DNA of 64,000 nt from CBDBKL01 sp965206675 (GTDB taxonomy: Bacteria > Bdellovibrionota > Bdellovibrionia > Bdellovibrionales > JAKFYE01): NCBI GenBank assembly GCA_965206675.1, contig CBDBKL010000007.1:291539-355538 (forward strand), in the 5' to 3' direction. This document shows positions 9,024-17,732 of the stretch, one piece after another; positions within the stretch are counted from its first letter, which is position 1; each line of letters begins with the position of its first letter. The notes beneath the pieces are model-generated. The model did not search any database. It saw only the letters and a program-made list of their open reading frames with translations, and was not told the DNA's origin. Position numbers and translations under genes: made by a program.

Positions 9024-9946
9024 TTCGCTTCTTTCAAGTTGTTTTAAGTATTGGAATTTTTCTTCTACAAATAAGTTGTGGAGGTAAATTAATTAAGGAC
9101 GTAGAAGAAGATTTTAAACGTATTGAGTCCTTTGATCAGAAAATAAAGGTGAAAAATATTGAAAAGAAAAAAGAAAAGCCAAAGCAAAAGAAAAAAATAA
9201 GGAAAGCGATGAAACAGAAAAAAGAAGAAGTTAAGGGGAGACGTCCGCCTATAGATCCTTATAGGGTTGGTGAGTCTATAGACATGAGCCTTTCTTATTT
9301 TGGAATTAAAGCTGGAAATATGGTTTTTCAAGTTAATCCCTTTAAAGAGATCAACGGGAAAAAGTCTTATCATTTTTCAGTTACAGTGAAATCGAATAAA
9401 TTATTTTCTAAATTTTATTATGTTAATAATTCTGTAGATGTCTATTTAGATTATAATTTAATGATTCCTTATAGTTTTTCTTTAAGTGTAAACGAAACAA
9501 ATGAAATAAAAGAATCACGATCTTATTTTAATTGGAAAGAAAAGAAAGCCTATTTTTGGGAGAAAAAAATAAATAAGAAAAAAGAAAAGAAAGAAGAAGA
9601 ATACAATTGGGATATTGTAGAATACGCACAGAGCGTTTTCTCTGCCCCTTTTTATTTACGTTCTTTACAACTATCTCCAGGAGAGGAGATAGAATACCCT
9701 ATTGCTAATAAAAAAAAGAATATGTTATTAAAAGTTAAAATCTTACGAAAAGAAGAGATAAAGGTTAAGGCGGGCACTTTTAATACTGTTGTTGTAAGTC
9801 CTGAATTACAAATAGAGGGAGTTTTAAAGCAAACAAGGAAGGCTTTTATTTGGCTTACTGATGATGACAGGAAATTTATTGTAAAAATAGAGAGCGAAGC
9901 AAAGGTTGGAAAGTTAAAGGCTGAAGCTGTGTCTATTCAACCTTAG
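9020..9946 (+). CDS. DUF3108-type lipoprotein, last gene of the lipid A operon
   Basis: This 308-residue protein has a signal peptide with a lipobox (LQISC, Cys20), so it is probably a lipoprotein. Residues about 45-75 are extremely Lys/Glu-rich. The remainder, from VGESIDMSLSYFGIKAGNM on, resembles DUF3108: a beta-rich periplasmic domain with the recurring SNKLFSKFYYVNNSVD and AGTFNTVVVSPE segments. DUF3108 proteins often lie beside outer-membrane or LPS genes, but their role is not established. It overlaps the acyltransferase gene (ATGA) and appears to close the operon. I see no strong intrinsic terminator after it. Confidence 0.75.
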   Translation: MIRFFQVVLSIGIFLLQISCGGKLIKDVEEDFKRIESFDQKIKVKNIEKKKEKPKQKKKIRKAMKQKKEEVKGRRPPIDPYRVGESIDMSLSYFGIKAGNMVFQVNPFKEINGKKSYHFSVTVKSNKLFSKFYYVNNSVDVYLDYNLMIPYSFSLSVNETNEIKESRSYFNWKEKKAYFWEKKINKKKEKKEEEYNWDIVEYAQSVFSAPFYLRSLQLSPGEEIEYPIANKKKNMLLKVKILRKEEIKVKAGTFNTVVVSPELQIEGVLKQTRKAFIWLTDDDRKFIVKIESEAKVGKLKAEAVSIQP

Positions 9947-10132
9947 ATTAAAATGTTACGGGAATGAATATTATAGCTAGACTTAAATCTATTCATAAGA
10001 AAATAAACTTCTAAAAATTAAATTCTAGAGCTAAAATATTAGTTCTATTCTAGAATTAATATAAATAGGACGATTAAGAGTTTTAGTGGATTTTTCTTAC
10101 AATTTTTATATGTTTGTTTTTAGGAGAAGGGG

Positions 10133-11107
10133 ATGAAAAGTTTATTTTTATTAAGTGTTTTTTTCATTTCATGCACTACGACCAAAAATGAAGTTTCACA
10201 AAGAAATCTAGCTACGGATGAAACACCTGTAGAAGCGGAGAGTTCAAATAAAAAATCAGAAATGTCCAAAGCTGACCGCTCAAAAGTTGCATTTCAATTT
10301 CGAGATCGTGCTTTAGAATTGGATTTTGAACTTGTTATAAAGGGACGAAATATTGCAGATTTACATAAGCTGCTTAACAATAGAGATACAGGATTAAGTG
10401 AGAAAGAATTTAAACTTATAGCAGGGCGAGGACTTCATTATCTTTTGGTTGATGCTAATTTTTTCCTGGAGGATCAGAAATTGTTTTTAGAATTTTTAGA
10501 TGCTTTTCTTTTTAGCAAAAGAGTTGATCATAATGTAAGAAACAGTAGAGGAGAGACGCCATTGTTTACAGTCGCAGTTCATTATAGTGATTATCAAGGG
10601 GGAGAGCTTGTTGCAAGACGGTTTTTAAACGATCCCGATGTGGAAGTAAACGCTAGAAAATTTGATAATATTTATCAAGCGTATACGAGAACATCTTTAG
10701 ATTTAGTTGCAAGTGGAGCAGAAAATTCTGTTTTTGTAGATGAATTTTTAAATAATGAAAGGGTTAAGAAAAATTTAAAATCACGTCGTAGTCCATTGAC
10801 GGCAGTTATGAATGCAGTGTTTCTCTCTGCGAGCCCAGAAAATATACTTAAATTTATTAGGCATCCAGAGGTAAGATTGGATACTCGGTGGTTGGGTAAA
10901 TCAATTATTGAGGCATTATTTGAAGGAAATTCTCATCTCTCTGACGCTGAAAAAATGGAATTAACAAGAGAGATTGTTGCAGAAGCTGAGGTTCGTTATC
11001 AAGCTCTTAAAGAAGCTAAAGTAAAAAAGCAGCAAAGACAAGCTTTACGAAATTTAAGGATAGAGGGAGGAAAAAAGTTAGCAGAAAATTTCACATGTCA
11101 GTATTAA
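10133..11107 (+). CDS. Lipoprotein with divergent ankyrin-like repeats
   Basis: This 324-residue protein has a short lipoprotein signal with Cys14 in FFISC. After a charged linker, residues about 55-290 contain ankyrin-like units, recognisable by NSRGETPLFTVAVHYSDY and SRRSPLTAVMNAV, with the spacing of roughly 35-60 residues seen in divergent ankyrin domains. Two of these, DPDVEVNARKF and HPEVRLDTRW, look like the hairpin starts. A strong AGGAGAAGGGG site precedes the ATG. It is probably anchored in the outer membrane and may bind proteins. It is the first of several ankyrin proteins in this window, but its sequence is much less regular than those at 13686-15832. Confidence 0.65.
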   Translation: MKSLFLLSVFFISCTTTKNEVSQRNLATDETPVEAESSNKKSEMSKADRSKVAFQFRDRALELDFELVIKGRNIADLHKLLNNRDTGLSEKEFKLIAGRGLHYLLVDANFFLEDQKLFLEFLDAFLFSKRVDHNVRNSRGETPLFTVAVHYSDYQGGELVARRFLNDPDVEVNARKFDNIYQAYTRTSLDLVASGAENSVFVDEFLNNERVKKNLKSRRSPLTAVMNAVFLSASPENILKFIRHPEVRLDTRWLGKSIIEALFEGNSHLSDAEKMELTREIVAEAEVRYQALKEAKVKKQQRQALRNLRIEGGKKLAENFTCQY

Positions 11108-11299
11108 TCTCTTAATAGTAAAGTATAATTTATTTCTCAAGAAATGCTCTTTTAAAGTAACCAAATATCTATTTAATCTTAAGTTTTGTATGGGTTACAA
11201 TCTATACCAGATTTCCTTGTTTTAAGGTTTATTATTGTTGTTTTTTATAGTTTTTTTGTTAGATTTAAGCAATCTGAAGTCAGATGAGGTTATTATAAT

Positions 11300-11689
11300 A
11301 TGAAATTTTTTGCATGTTTAATACTGATTCTTTTGTCATGTTTGATGATCAATAAAAAATCTATAGCTCAACAGGATTTAACGGGTATATATGATTATAT
11401 TGGAAATTTCAGTGAAGGGTTAGCTCGCGTAAAAAAAGATGGTGAATGGGGATTTGTTAACATGCAAGGAGAAGAGGTTGTTCTTCTAGAATATAGTTGG
11501 GTCTATGGTTTTTTTGGAGAATTAGCTCTTGTTTCAAAAAATGGAAAATGGGGTTTTATTAATAGAAGGGGAGAAAAAGTTATTTCATTAGAATATGACG
11601 ATGCTTATCGTCTTTCTGAAGTGTTAGCTCGTGTTAAAAAAGATGGACGATGGGAATTTCTTAAGACGGAAGTTACTTGTCTCTATTGA
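11300..11689 (+). CDS. Exported WG-repeat protein, probably shortened
   Basis: This 129-residue protein has a signal peptide (about residues 1-24) and three WG repeats: EGLARVKKDGEWGFVNMQG, GELALVSKNGKWGFINRRG and EVLARVKKDGRWEFLKT. The third lacks the usual Gly after Trp and the frame stops after TCLY. Most WG-repeat proteins carry more units. The stop lies 10 bases before an M1 repeat, so the 3' end may have been lost or altered when the element arrived. WG (KWG) repeats occur in surface or secreted proteins of unknown function. The signal peptide and the uninterrupted frame suggest a gene that may still be expressed. Confidence 0.65.
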   Translation: MKFFACLILILLSCLMINKKSIAQQDLTGIYDYIGNFSEGLARVKKDGEWGFVNMQGEEVVLLEYSWVYGFFGELALVSKNGKWGFINRRGEKVISLEYDDAYRLSEVLARVKKDGRWEFLKTEVTCLY

Positions 11690-11699
11690 CCTTATATTT

Positions 11700-11819
11700 A
11701 GGACTGTTGAAAAGGTGTCATCTACTTCGTTGCAATCACTCAAACCTTCACTCCGACGTAGGAAAAACCGTTCGGTTTAGGCTTGAACGCCTCGTAGCTG
11801 ATACCTTTTCGACAGTCCT
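11700..11819 (+). repeat. M1 palindromic repeat, copy A
   Basis: This 120-base element has inverted ends of about 20 bases (AGGACTG...CAGTCCT) and an imperfectly palindromic interior. It starts 10 bases after the stop of the WG-repeat gene and also abuts the 3' end of the convergent gene at 11830. The same sequence occurs at 13409, 19810, 31511 (partial), 32048, 40011 and 45669. It would fold as one long hairpin and could work as a terminator or 3' stabiliser, or be a MITE. Confidence 0.9.
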
Positions 11820-11829
11820 CAGCAGTCCA

Positions 11830-12180
11830 CTAAGGGTCTACGGTGACTTCAATAGTTTCACCTCTATAAGTAAGTTCAAGTAATTCTGCTTCCGGTGCTA
11901 CGTTGTTTTTGTCTAAATCTATCTGAACTGTTACAGGTTTAAATTCATCACAAGCCATTTCAGTGGCAAGAATATTAATGGATGCTCTACAAAATCCAGC
12001 AAGATTTTTTGTGAGTCGGTCAGCTTTACATGATGGAGATACATTCAATGACCCTTCAAAATAATTACAGGCATCTCCATTAATTGTTATGTATAACTGT
12101 CGATCTTCTACATAAGCACTAAAATCAGCTGCAAAAGATAAACTAGGAATAAATAAAAGAATCAATAATAGTTTTTTCAT
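11830..12180 (-). CDS. Small exported four-cysteine protein, unknown
   Basis: This 116-residue protein has a clear signal peptide (MKKLLLILLFIPSLSFA, cleavage near residue 17-18). The mature part has four cysteines (in DACNYF, SPSCKAD, GFCRAS and MACDEF), which could form two disulphides in the periplasm. It ends with ELTYRGETIEVTVDP. I do not recognise a family. A purine-rich GGAAGAAAA stretch lies just before the ATG. It runs convergently to the WG-repeat gene, with one M1 element between the two 3' ends. Confidence 0.6.
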   Translation of the reverse strand: MKKLLLILLFIPSLSFAADFSAYVEDRQLYITINGDACNYFEGSLNVSPSCKADRLTKNLAGFCRASINILATEMACDEFKPVTVQIDLDKNNVAPEAELLELTYRGETIEVTVDP

Positions 12181-12564
12181 TTTTTCTTCCTTTCCTATAA
12201 GTTTGGTTAGTTTTTCTTAGTTTTTATAAAATGTCCAGATAAAGATAGGTTTTGGTAATTCGCTTAAAAAGAGAAAACCCCTTATTTTTGCGGATAAAGG
12301 CTGGGATAAAGAGGGTGGTTATCCGTGTAATGAGGGCTAAATTTAACCAATTATTTAATGTAACATAATGTATCTTATCAGAACAAAACCATCAAAAACA
12401 AACCCCTAAAAACACACAACTAATTAATATCACTAGGAAATATCAAACTCAATTCCTATCAAATCGCATATATTGCTAAAGGACATTTCTAATTTATTAG
12501 AGCCGCACCCATAATATGGAACCATCTCTTTTAGTTAGATATAAATTAGAATATCCTTATATTT
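12181..12564. other. AT-rich intergenic region
   Basis: About 380 bases lie between the divergently transcribed genes at 12180 (minus) and 12565 (plus), so promoters for both must be here. The stretch includes two GGATAAA motifs and one GGTTATCC near 12290-12325. An overlapping 70-codon frame at 12516 is a shadow of the next gene. I see no RNA gene. Confidence 0.4.
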
Positions 12565-13398
12565 ATGAAAAAAATTTTCTTAACTTATATATGCACTTTA
12601 TGTCTTCTTGTTGGGGGGCTTCATTTATATGTAGAAAAGCAACTTGGTCCAAATCTCAAAAAAAAACTCGAAACGGAATTGTCAAAAGTCGCAGATCCGC
12701 CTATTTCCATAGGGTCTGTTGGCATTAGCTTTTGGCCAGTCGGACTACAGGCTAAGGATCTTCAGCGAATACAAAAGGATCAAAGTTTTATTTTAAAAAA
12801 ACTGATATTAGCACCTTCTTTCAAGAGTTTTTTTCAAGATAAAACCTTAATTACTCTAAAATTAAAAGGTCTAGCCATAAGATATATTCTTAAAAAATCA
12901 AAAAAAACTAATAGTGCCACATTATTTAGTGTCTTAGCCAGTATGCCGGCCCTTGAAGTCAATGTACCTTTTTTAGAAAAAAGAGAGGCTCATGTTAATT
13001 TAGATATTGTTAAGGCCAACATCCAACTCAACATCAATGATGTTTTTTACAAAATCTACGACATAGATTCCAATATACAATTAAGAAACCATACTTTAAG
13101 TGATTTTAAAATTGATCTGAAAGTTTCTAAATATCAAACAAAGTTTATTCCTATTCTTGTCACTGGAAAATATTTGTTAAACAGTGAAAGTCTACAAATA
13201 ACAGAATTCACCACTGATATTTTAGAAACGTCTTTGAAGGGCAGTGGTCAGTGGAATTTAAAAACAAATTCTCGAACAGGACATATTCCCACCAATGGAC
13301 AATCTATGAAAAATCTTAAAAATACTCTCCTCAATCCATTTTTCAAAGGTATAAAAAAACACATGGCGATTTCTCTTTCAATGAAGTCAGCAGAATAA
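12565..13398 (+). CDS. AsmA-like exported protein, possibly C-terminally truncated
   Basis: This 277-residue protein has an N-terminal signal anchor (residues 4-24) followed by the pattern of AsmA/YhdP-like proteins: KLETELSKVADPPISIGSVGISFWPVGLQAKDL near the start and long beta-rich stretches. The segment LKGSGQWNLKTNSRTGHI resembles AsmA C-terminal repeats. AsmA-like proteins bridge the periplasm and are linked to lipid transport and outer-membrane integrity. Most relatives are much longer. The stop lies 10 bases before an M1 element, so this may be a shortened version. The ribosome binding site is weak. Confidence 0.55.
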   Translation: MKKIFLTYICTLCLLVGGLHLYVEKQLGPNLKKKLETELSKVADPPISIGSVGISFWPVGLQAKDLQRIQKDQSFILKKLILAPSFKSFFQDKTLITLKLKGLAIRYILKKSKKTNSATLFSVLASMPALEVNVPFLEKREAHVNLDIVKANIQLNINDVFYKIYDIDSNIQLRNHTLSDFKIDLKVSKYQTKFIPILVTGKYLLNSESLQITEFTTDILETSLKGSGQWNLKTNSRTGHIPTNGQSMKNLKNTLLNPFFKGIKKHMAISLSMKSAE

Positions 13399-13408
13399 AC
13401 CTTCTTCG

Positions 13409-13536
13409 AGGACTGCCGAAAAGATATCATCTACTTCGTTGCAATCACCCAAACCTTCACTCCGACGTAGGAAAAACTACGCCTCCGTTCGGTTTGAGCT
13501 TGGACGCCTCGTATCTGATACCTTTTCGGCAGTCCT
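13409..13536 (+). repeat. M1 palindromic repeat, copy B
   Basis: This is a full 128-base M1 copy with ends AGGACTGCCG and CGGCAGTCCT. It starts 10 bases after the stop of the AsmA-like gene. The distal side continues into the tail CCTAATACGAATCAAG, which is shared with copies C and G. A decayed internal M1 piece follows at about 13556-13590. Confidence 0.9.
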
Positions 13537-13685
13537 CCTAATACGAATCAAGAAAGTGTCATTCTGACATAAGGAAAACTACGTCTCCCCTGCCCTCTCT
13601 GTGTATTAAATTCATCCCCCTAAAAAGAACATTGTTTTTAATATTAAACAAAGCTAACAGTATGTTGTCTACAGGGAGAGTTTTT

Positions 13686-14489
13686 ATGAAACCAATTTCT
13701 TTCTTTTCTCATTTTATATTTTTATTTGTTACTGTTTTTTCTCTTTTCGCCTCTGCGAAACTCAGTGATAAAGAAGAGGCTTTATTTCAAGCCATATTGA
13801 ATAATAATATTCAAGCTGTAGATATGTTAATTAAAGAAGGGGTTAATGTAGACGTAAAAGCAAGAGAACGTTATCTTTATAAGACTCCTTTGCATTTGAC
13901 GACATACTATAATCGTATTGAAATTGCAGAGGCTCTTATAAATGCAGGGGCTGATTTGGACGCAAAAGACAATTGGGATGGTGGAACAGCTTTACATGAA
14001 GCTGTAGATTATGGTCGTATTGAAATTGCAGAGGCTCTTATAAATGCTGGAGTCGATGTCAATGCAAGAACTAATGCTGGTTGGACACCTCTACATGAAA
14101 CTACAGTACGCGGTTCTATTGAATTAACCAAAGCTCTTATAGACGCTGGAGCGGATTTAGACGCAAAAGACAACAATGGTTGGACGTCTTTACATTTGGC
14201 TGCAACAAATGATTATCTTAAGGCTGTAAACGATAATCGTATTGAAATTGCAGCGGCTCTTATAGATGCAGGAGCTGATTTGGAAGTAAAAGACAACAAT
14301 GGTTGGACAGCTCTACATTGGACTGCCGCAGAAGATTCTTTCGAAGTTGCAAAAACTCTTATAGATGCCGGAGCTGATTTAAACGCAAAAGACAAGAATG
14401 GTCGAGCAGCTATAGATTTTGCACCCAATACTGAAATCAGAAATTATATAAAGGCTGCTGCATTTTATAGATTTTTCGAAGAGCAGTAA
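13686..14489 (+). CDS. Exported ankyrin-repeat protein 1
   Basis: This 267-residue protein starts at the ATG after a GGGAGAG site. The longer frame from 13632 is rejected because the paralogue at 14519 begins at the same MKPISFFSHF. A signal peptide ends near residue 24 (ASA). About six ankyrin repeats follow, seen as PLHLTT, ALHEAV, PLHETT, SLHLAA, ALHWTA and AIDFAP, each preceded by NAG/DAGADLDAKD-type hairpins. The C-terminus IRNYIKAAAFYRFFEEQ is shared with its paralogues. The signal peptide means it leaves the cytoplasm, so it could meet host proteins if secreted. Ankyrin proteins are common in sponge symbionts and amoeba-associated bacteria. Confidence 0.85.
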   Translation: MKPISFFSHFIFLFVTVFSLFASAKLSDKEEALFQAILNNNIQAVDMLIKEGVNVDVKARERYLYKTPLHLTTYYNRIEIAEALINAGADLDAKDNWDGGTALHEAVDYGRIEIAEALINAGVDVNARTNAGWTPLHETTVRGSIELTKALIDAGADLDAKDNNGWTSLHLAATNDYLKAVNDNRIEIAAALIDAGADLEVKDNNGWTALHWTAAEDSFEVAKTLIDAGADLNAKDKNGRAAIDFAPNTEIRNYIKAAAFYRFFEEQ

Positions 14490-14518
14490 CAATATAGTCG
14501 TTTACAAGGAGAGTTTTT

Positions 14519-15832
14519 ATGAAACCAATTTCTTTCTTTTCTCATTTTGTATTTTTATTTGTTACCGCTTTTTCTCTTTCCGCCTCTGCGCAGCTCAGTA
14601 ATAAAGAAGAAGCTTTATTTCAAGCCATAGAAAACAATGATATTCAAGCTGTAGATACGTTAATTAATGAATGGGTTAACTTAGAGGCAAAACATGATAT
14701 TGGCTGGACACCTTTACATTGGGCTACATTAAAAAGTCATATTGAAATTGTAGAAGCTCTTATAAATGCAGGAGCTGATTTAGAAGCAAGAACTATTCAC
14801 GGTAACTCTGTTGTTCCAACACCTTTATATTGGGCTGTATCTAACGATAGCATTGAAGTTGTAGAAGCTCTTATAAATGCAGGAGCTGATTTAGAAGCAA
14901 GAACTATTCACGGTAACTCTGTTGTTCCAACACCTTTATATTGGGCTGTATCTAACGATAGCATTGAAGTTGTAGAAGCTCTTATAAATGCAGGAGCTGA
15001 TGTAAACACAAGAACTAATAATGGAGAGACACCTTTACATCGGGTTGCATCTAAGGATAGCATTGAAGTTGTACAAACTCTTATAAATGCAGGAGCGGAT
15101 TTAGATGCAAAAGATTCTAATGGTCGAACACCTTTACATGTAGCTGCAATATATGATCATATTGAAATTGTAGAAGCTCTTATAAATGCAGGAGCGGATT
15201 TAGATGCAAAAGATTCTAATGGTCGAACACCTTTACATGTAGCTGCAATATATGATCATATTGAAATTGTAGAAGCTCTTATAAATGCAGGAGCGGATTT
15301 AGACGCAAAAGACAATTGGGGTGGTCGAACAGCTTTACATGAAGCTGCAGATTATGGTCGTACTGAAATTGCAGCGGCTCTTATAAATGCTGGAGTTGAT
15401 GTCAATGCAAGAACTAATGCTGGTTGGACACCTCTACATAAAACTACAGTACGCGGTTCTATTGAAATTGCAGAAGCTCTTATAAATGCTGGAGCGGATT
15501 TAGACGCAAAAGACAACAATGGTTGGACGTCTTTACATTTGACTGCAACAAATGATTATCTTAAGGCTGTAAACGATAATCGTATTGAAATTGCAACGGC
15601 TCTTATAGATGCCGGAGCTGATTTGGAAGTAAAAGACAACAATGGTTGGACAGCTCTACATTGGACTGCCGCAGAAGATTCTTTCGAAGTTGCAAAAGCT
15701 CTTATAGATGCAGAGGTGGATTTAAAGGCGAGAACTAATAAAGGTCAAACTCCTATAGATTTTGCACCTAACACTGAAATTAGAAATTATCTACGAGCTG
15801 CTGTATTTTATAGATTTTTTGAAAGTAAATAA
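14519..15832 (+). CDS. Exported ankyrin-repeat protein 2 (about 11 repeats)
   Basis: This 437-residue protein is a paralogue of the preceding gene, with the same signal peptide (MKPISFFSHFVFLFV), the same C-terminal FYRFF tail and the same AAGGAGAGTTTTT leader. I count 11 TPLH-type motifs. Two adjacent 37-residue units (DNA 14768-14989) and two adjacent 33-residue units (15089-15286) are identical or nearly so at the DNA level. This indicates recent unit duplication. The C-terminal third is almost identical in DNA to the neighbour gene, which suggests gene conversion or recent duplication. A role in binding host proteins is inference. Confidence 0.87.
   Translation: MKPISFFSHFVFLFVTAFSLSASAQLSNKEEALFQAIENNDIQAVDTLINEWVNLEAKHDIGWTPLHWATLKSHIEIVEALINAGADLEARTIHGNSVVPTPLYWAVSNDSIEVVEALINAGADLEARTIHGNSVVPTPLYWAVSNDSIEVVEALINAGADVNTRTNNGETPLHRVASKDSIEVVQTLINAGADLDAKDSNGRTPLHVAAIYDHIEIVEALINAGADLDAKDSNGRTPLHVAAIYDHIEIVEALINAGADLDAKDNWGGRTALHEAADYGRTEIAAALINAGVDVNARTNAGWTPLHKTTVRGSIEIAEALINAGADLDAKDNNGWTSLHLTATNDYLKAVNDNRIEIATALIDAGADLEVKDNNGWTALHWTAAEDSFEVAKALIDAEVDLKARTNKGQTPIDFAPNTEIRNYLRAAVFYRFFESK
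14768..14989 (+). repeat. Two tandem 111-bp ankyrin-coding units
   Basis: Bases 14768-14878 and 14879-14989 appear identical on reading. Each encodes one 37-residue ankyrin unit with an unusual four-residue insert (GNSVVP) before TPLYWA. The lack of synonymous changes shows a very recent duplication. Confidence 0.9.
15089..15286 (+). repeat. Two tandem 99-bp ankyrin-coding units
   Basis: Bases 15089-15187 and 15188-15286 appear identical on reading. Each encodes a 33-residue ankyrin repeat containing SNGRTPLHVAAIYDHIEIV. As in the 111-bp pair, synonymous positions have not diverged, so the repeat number is probably still changing. Confidence 0.9.
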
Positions 15833-15860
15833 AGTATAGCCGTTTACAGGGAGAGTTTTT

Positions 15861-16150
15861 ATAAAAACAATTTCTTTATTTTCTCATTTTATATTTTTAT
15901 TTGTTACCATTTTTTCTACTTTCGCATCTGCACAACTCAATGATAAAGAAGAAGCCAGATTGGTTGGACACCTTTACATCTCGCTGCATACAGAGATCAT
16001 ATTGAAATTGCAGAAACTCTTATAGATGCAGGAGCTGATTTAGAGGCAAGGGACAATAATGGTCAAACACCTATAGAGATGACATCTAATACTGAAATCA
16101 GAAATTATTTAAAAGCTGCTGCGTTTTATAGATTTTTTGAAAAGAAATAA
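15861..16150 (+). pseudogene. Remnant of a third ankyrin paralogue
   Basis: The same GGGAGAGTTTTT leader is followed by ATA where the two paralogues have ATG, then by the recognisable signal peptide and the NDKEEA segment. An internal deletion then joins out of frame to GWTPLHLAAYRDHIEIAETLIDAGADLEARD and the shared C-terminus ending YRFFEKK. So the copy has lost its start codon and most of its repeats. It lies 28 bases after the stop of ankyrin protein 2. An M1-like end (GCGGACTGTTAAAAAG) directly follows the stop at 16151-16166. Confidence 0.85.
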
Positions 16151-16167
16151 GCGGACTGTTAAAAAGT

Positions 16168-16524
16168 CTATTGTTTTATTAATAATTCAAAAGAAAGCTC
16201 TTCTGCTTTTTTAAAATCAGAAGCATAAATTCTATAAACATTGATTTTCCCAGTAGGAGTGCCACAAACTGTGATACGAAAGAGACTATCTTGACCCTTA
16301 CGACGACCTAACACTTCAACCCCAACATTCTTGAGCTCTTCTTCCATACCCTCTAATCCTATTTCTTCTCCCATGTCACACTGTTTTGTTCCATCTGGTT
16401 TATAAATTTCTATCATTTGAGAATTTCTATGTTTACCCTCAGGAACACAGGGCTTAGAAGAACACTGCGTGAGAAAAAACAACAAAAATAAATAAGAAAA
16501 ATACAAACGCTTACAAGAGAACAT
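16168..16524 (-). CDS. Small lipoprotein, unknown
   Basis: The frame is open from 16605, but that start would overlap the bamB-like gene. The ATG at 16524 gives a proper lipoprotein signal (MFSCKRLYFSYLFLLFFLTQC, with the Cys about 21 residues in). The mature part is about 98 residues, with cysteines in KPCVPEG and KQCDMGEE and a segment GRRKGQDSLFRITVCGTPTGKINVYRIY that could be a small alpha/beta domain. It lies 31 bases after bamB and is probably the last gene of the yfgM-bamB cluster. The function is unknown, though a Bam-associated lipoprotein is possible from context. Confidence 0.55.
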   Translation of the reverse strand: MFSCKRLYFSYLFLLFFLTQCSSKPCVPEGKHRNSQMIEIYKPDGTKQCDMGEEIGLEGMEEELKNVGVEVLGRRKGQDSLFRITVCGTPTGKINVYRIYASDFKKAEELSFELLIKQ

Positions 16525-16555
16525 AGATGTTTCTTTCACAATCTCTTTTTTCTGC

Positions 16556-17725
16556 TCAAAGAAGCCTTTTCCAGTAAACCCGTAAAGCATACAGGTAACC
16601 TTCATTGGATTGAATATACAACTCCCCTGTTTTTTTATCTATTGCCGGCGGAGAAGTGATTCCACGCCCAGGGTTAAAACTAGCTACCACTTCTCCTGTA
16701 CTCACATCCATAGCAATAAGAGGCCCTTTCGATTGGCCCAAGAACAACATTTGATTAAAGAAAACAGGCTGTGTTCCAATACCATTTTTTAAATTTTTAG
16801 ACCAAAATGTTTTTCCAGACTTCTTATCTAAACTCAACACACGTCCATCCGTTGTAGCCACAAATAATTTACCCTCAACAACGGTCACTGAGTTTAAAAT
16901 TCCAGAATTTATTTCCCATACTGTTTGACCATTAGAAACTTTTATTTTGTACAAACTGTCATCGTAGCTCCCAACATAAATATATTCTTCATCAACAACA
17001 GGAGCGACAATAATATCCGGAAAACGCTTTGATTGACTTAATTGTTTTTTCCAACGCACTTTTCCCGACTCTTTATTAAAACTCACTAACTCACCGTTAG
17101 AAAAACCAACAATGACAGAATTCCCAAACACAACAGGTGAAGATCCCCCTCGAATTAAAAGATTTTTTGCTGTACGATAGCTTTTTTGCCATTTCACACG
17201 ACCTGTTTCTGCATCCAAAGCATAAAACACACTATTTCCCGATAGAAAATAAACAACCCCCTCTGAAATATAGGGCGTAGACAATGTCTCTACACGTACT
17301 GGAAACGTCCATTGAATAGTACCATTCTCGAGATTTAATTTATAAAACTGACCATCACTTGCCCCAAAATAAACAGAATTGTTATAGACAAAGACACCTG
17401 AAGTGACCCCATACTTGAGCTTAATATCCCATAATCGACTACCATTTGATCTCTTATAGGCAACAAGACTATTATGCGCACTCCCCTGCAGAATCTTATC
17501 CCCAGCAATTGTTGGTTTCATACGTTGGAAAAGACGAGGGCCTAACCGATCTTCAATTTTTGGATCTCGTGCCCATTTTTTTTCAATAACCAAAACGCGT
17601 TTTACAGAAGACGTTTTTTCAAGAAAACTACAACTTGAAAAAAACGGTAACAAAATCAGAAAAAGCATTACTTTCGTTAATGCTTGAATATCTAACTTTA
17701 AAAAATATTTAAATATATATCCCAT
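16556..17725 (-). CDS. bamB: Outer membrane assembly lipoprotein BamB-like (PQQ beta-propeller)
   Basis: This 389-residue protein has a lipobox FFSSC with Cys32 and then repeated beta-propeller units with PQQ-type motifs such as GSRLWDIKLKYGVTSGV, GTIQWTFPVRVETLSTP, GRVKWQKSYR, GKVRWKKQLSQS and GKTFWSKNL. This matches BamB, which scaffolds the Bam complex. The upstream yfgM-like gene gives the same yfgM-bamB order as in enterobacteria. An AGGA site lies before the ATG at 17725. A second ATG at residue 20 would give a shorter signal. Here bamB lies far from bamA within the window. Confidence 0.85.
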   Translation of the reverse strand: MGYIFKYFLKLDIQALTKVMLFLILLPFFSSCSFLEKTSSVKRVLVIEKKWARDPKIEDRLGPRLFQRMKPTIAGDKILQGSAHNSLVAYKRSNGSRLWDIKLKYGVTSGVFVYNNSVYFGASDGQFYKLNLENGTIQWTFPVRVETLSTPYISEGVVYFLSGNSVFYALDAETGRVKWQKSYRTAKNLLIRGGSSPVVFGNSVIVGFSNGELVSFNKESGKVRWKKQLSQSKRFPDIIVAPVVDEEYIYVGSYDDSLYKIKVSNGQTVWEINSGILNSVTVVEGKLFVATTDGRVLSLDKKSGKTFWSKNLKNGIGTQPVFFNQMLFLGQSKGPLIAMDVSTGEVVASFNPGRGITSPPAIDKKTGELYIQSNEGYLYALRVYWKRLL

Positions 17726-17732
17726 TGTTTTC

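Noticed and set aside
11677..11883. 68-codon frame over M1 copy A
   Set aside because: M1 is open in several frames; the frame has no start signal and spans a palindrome.
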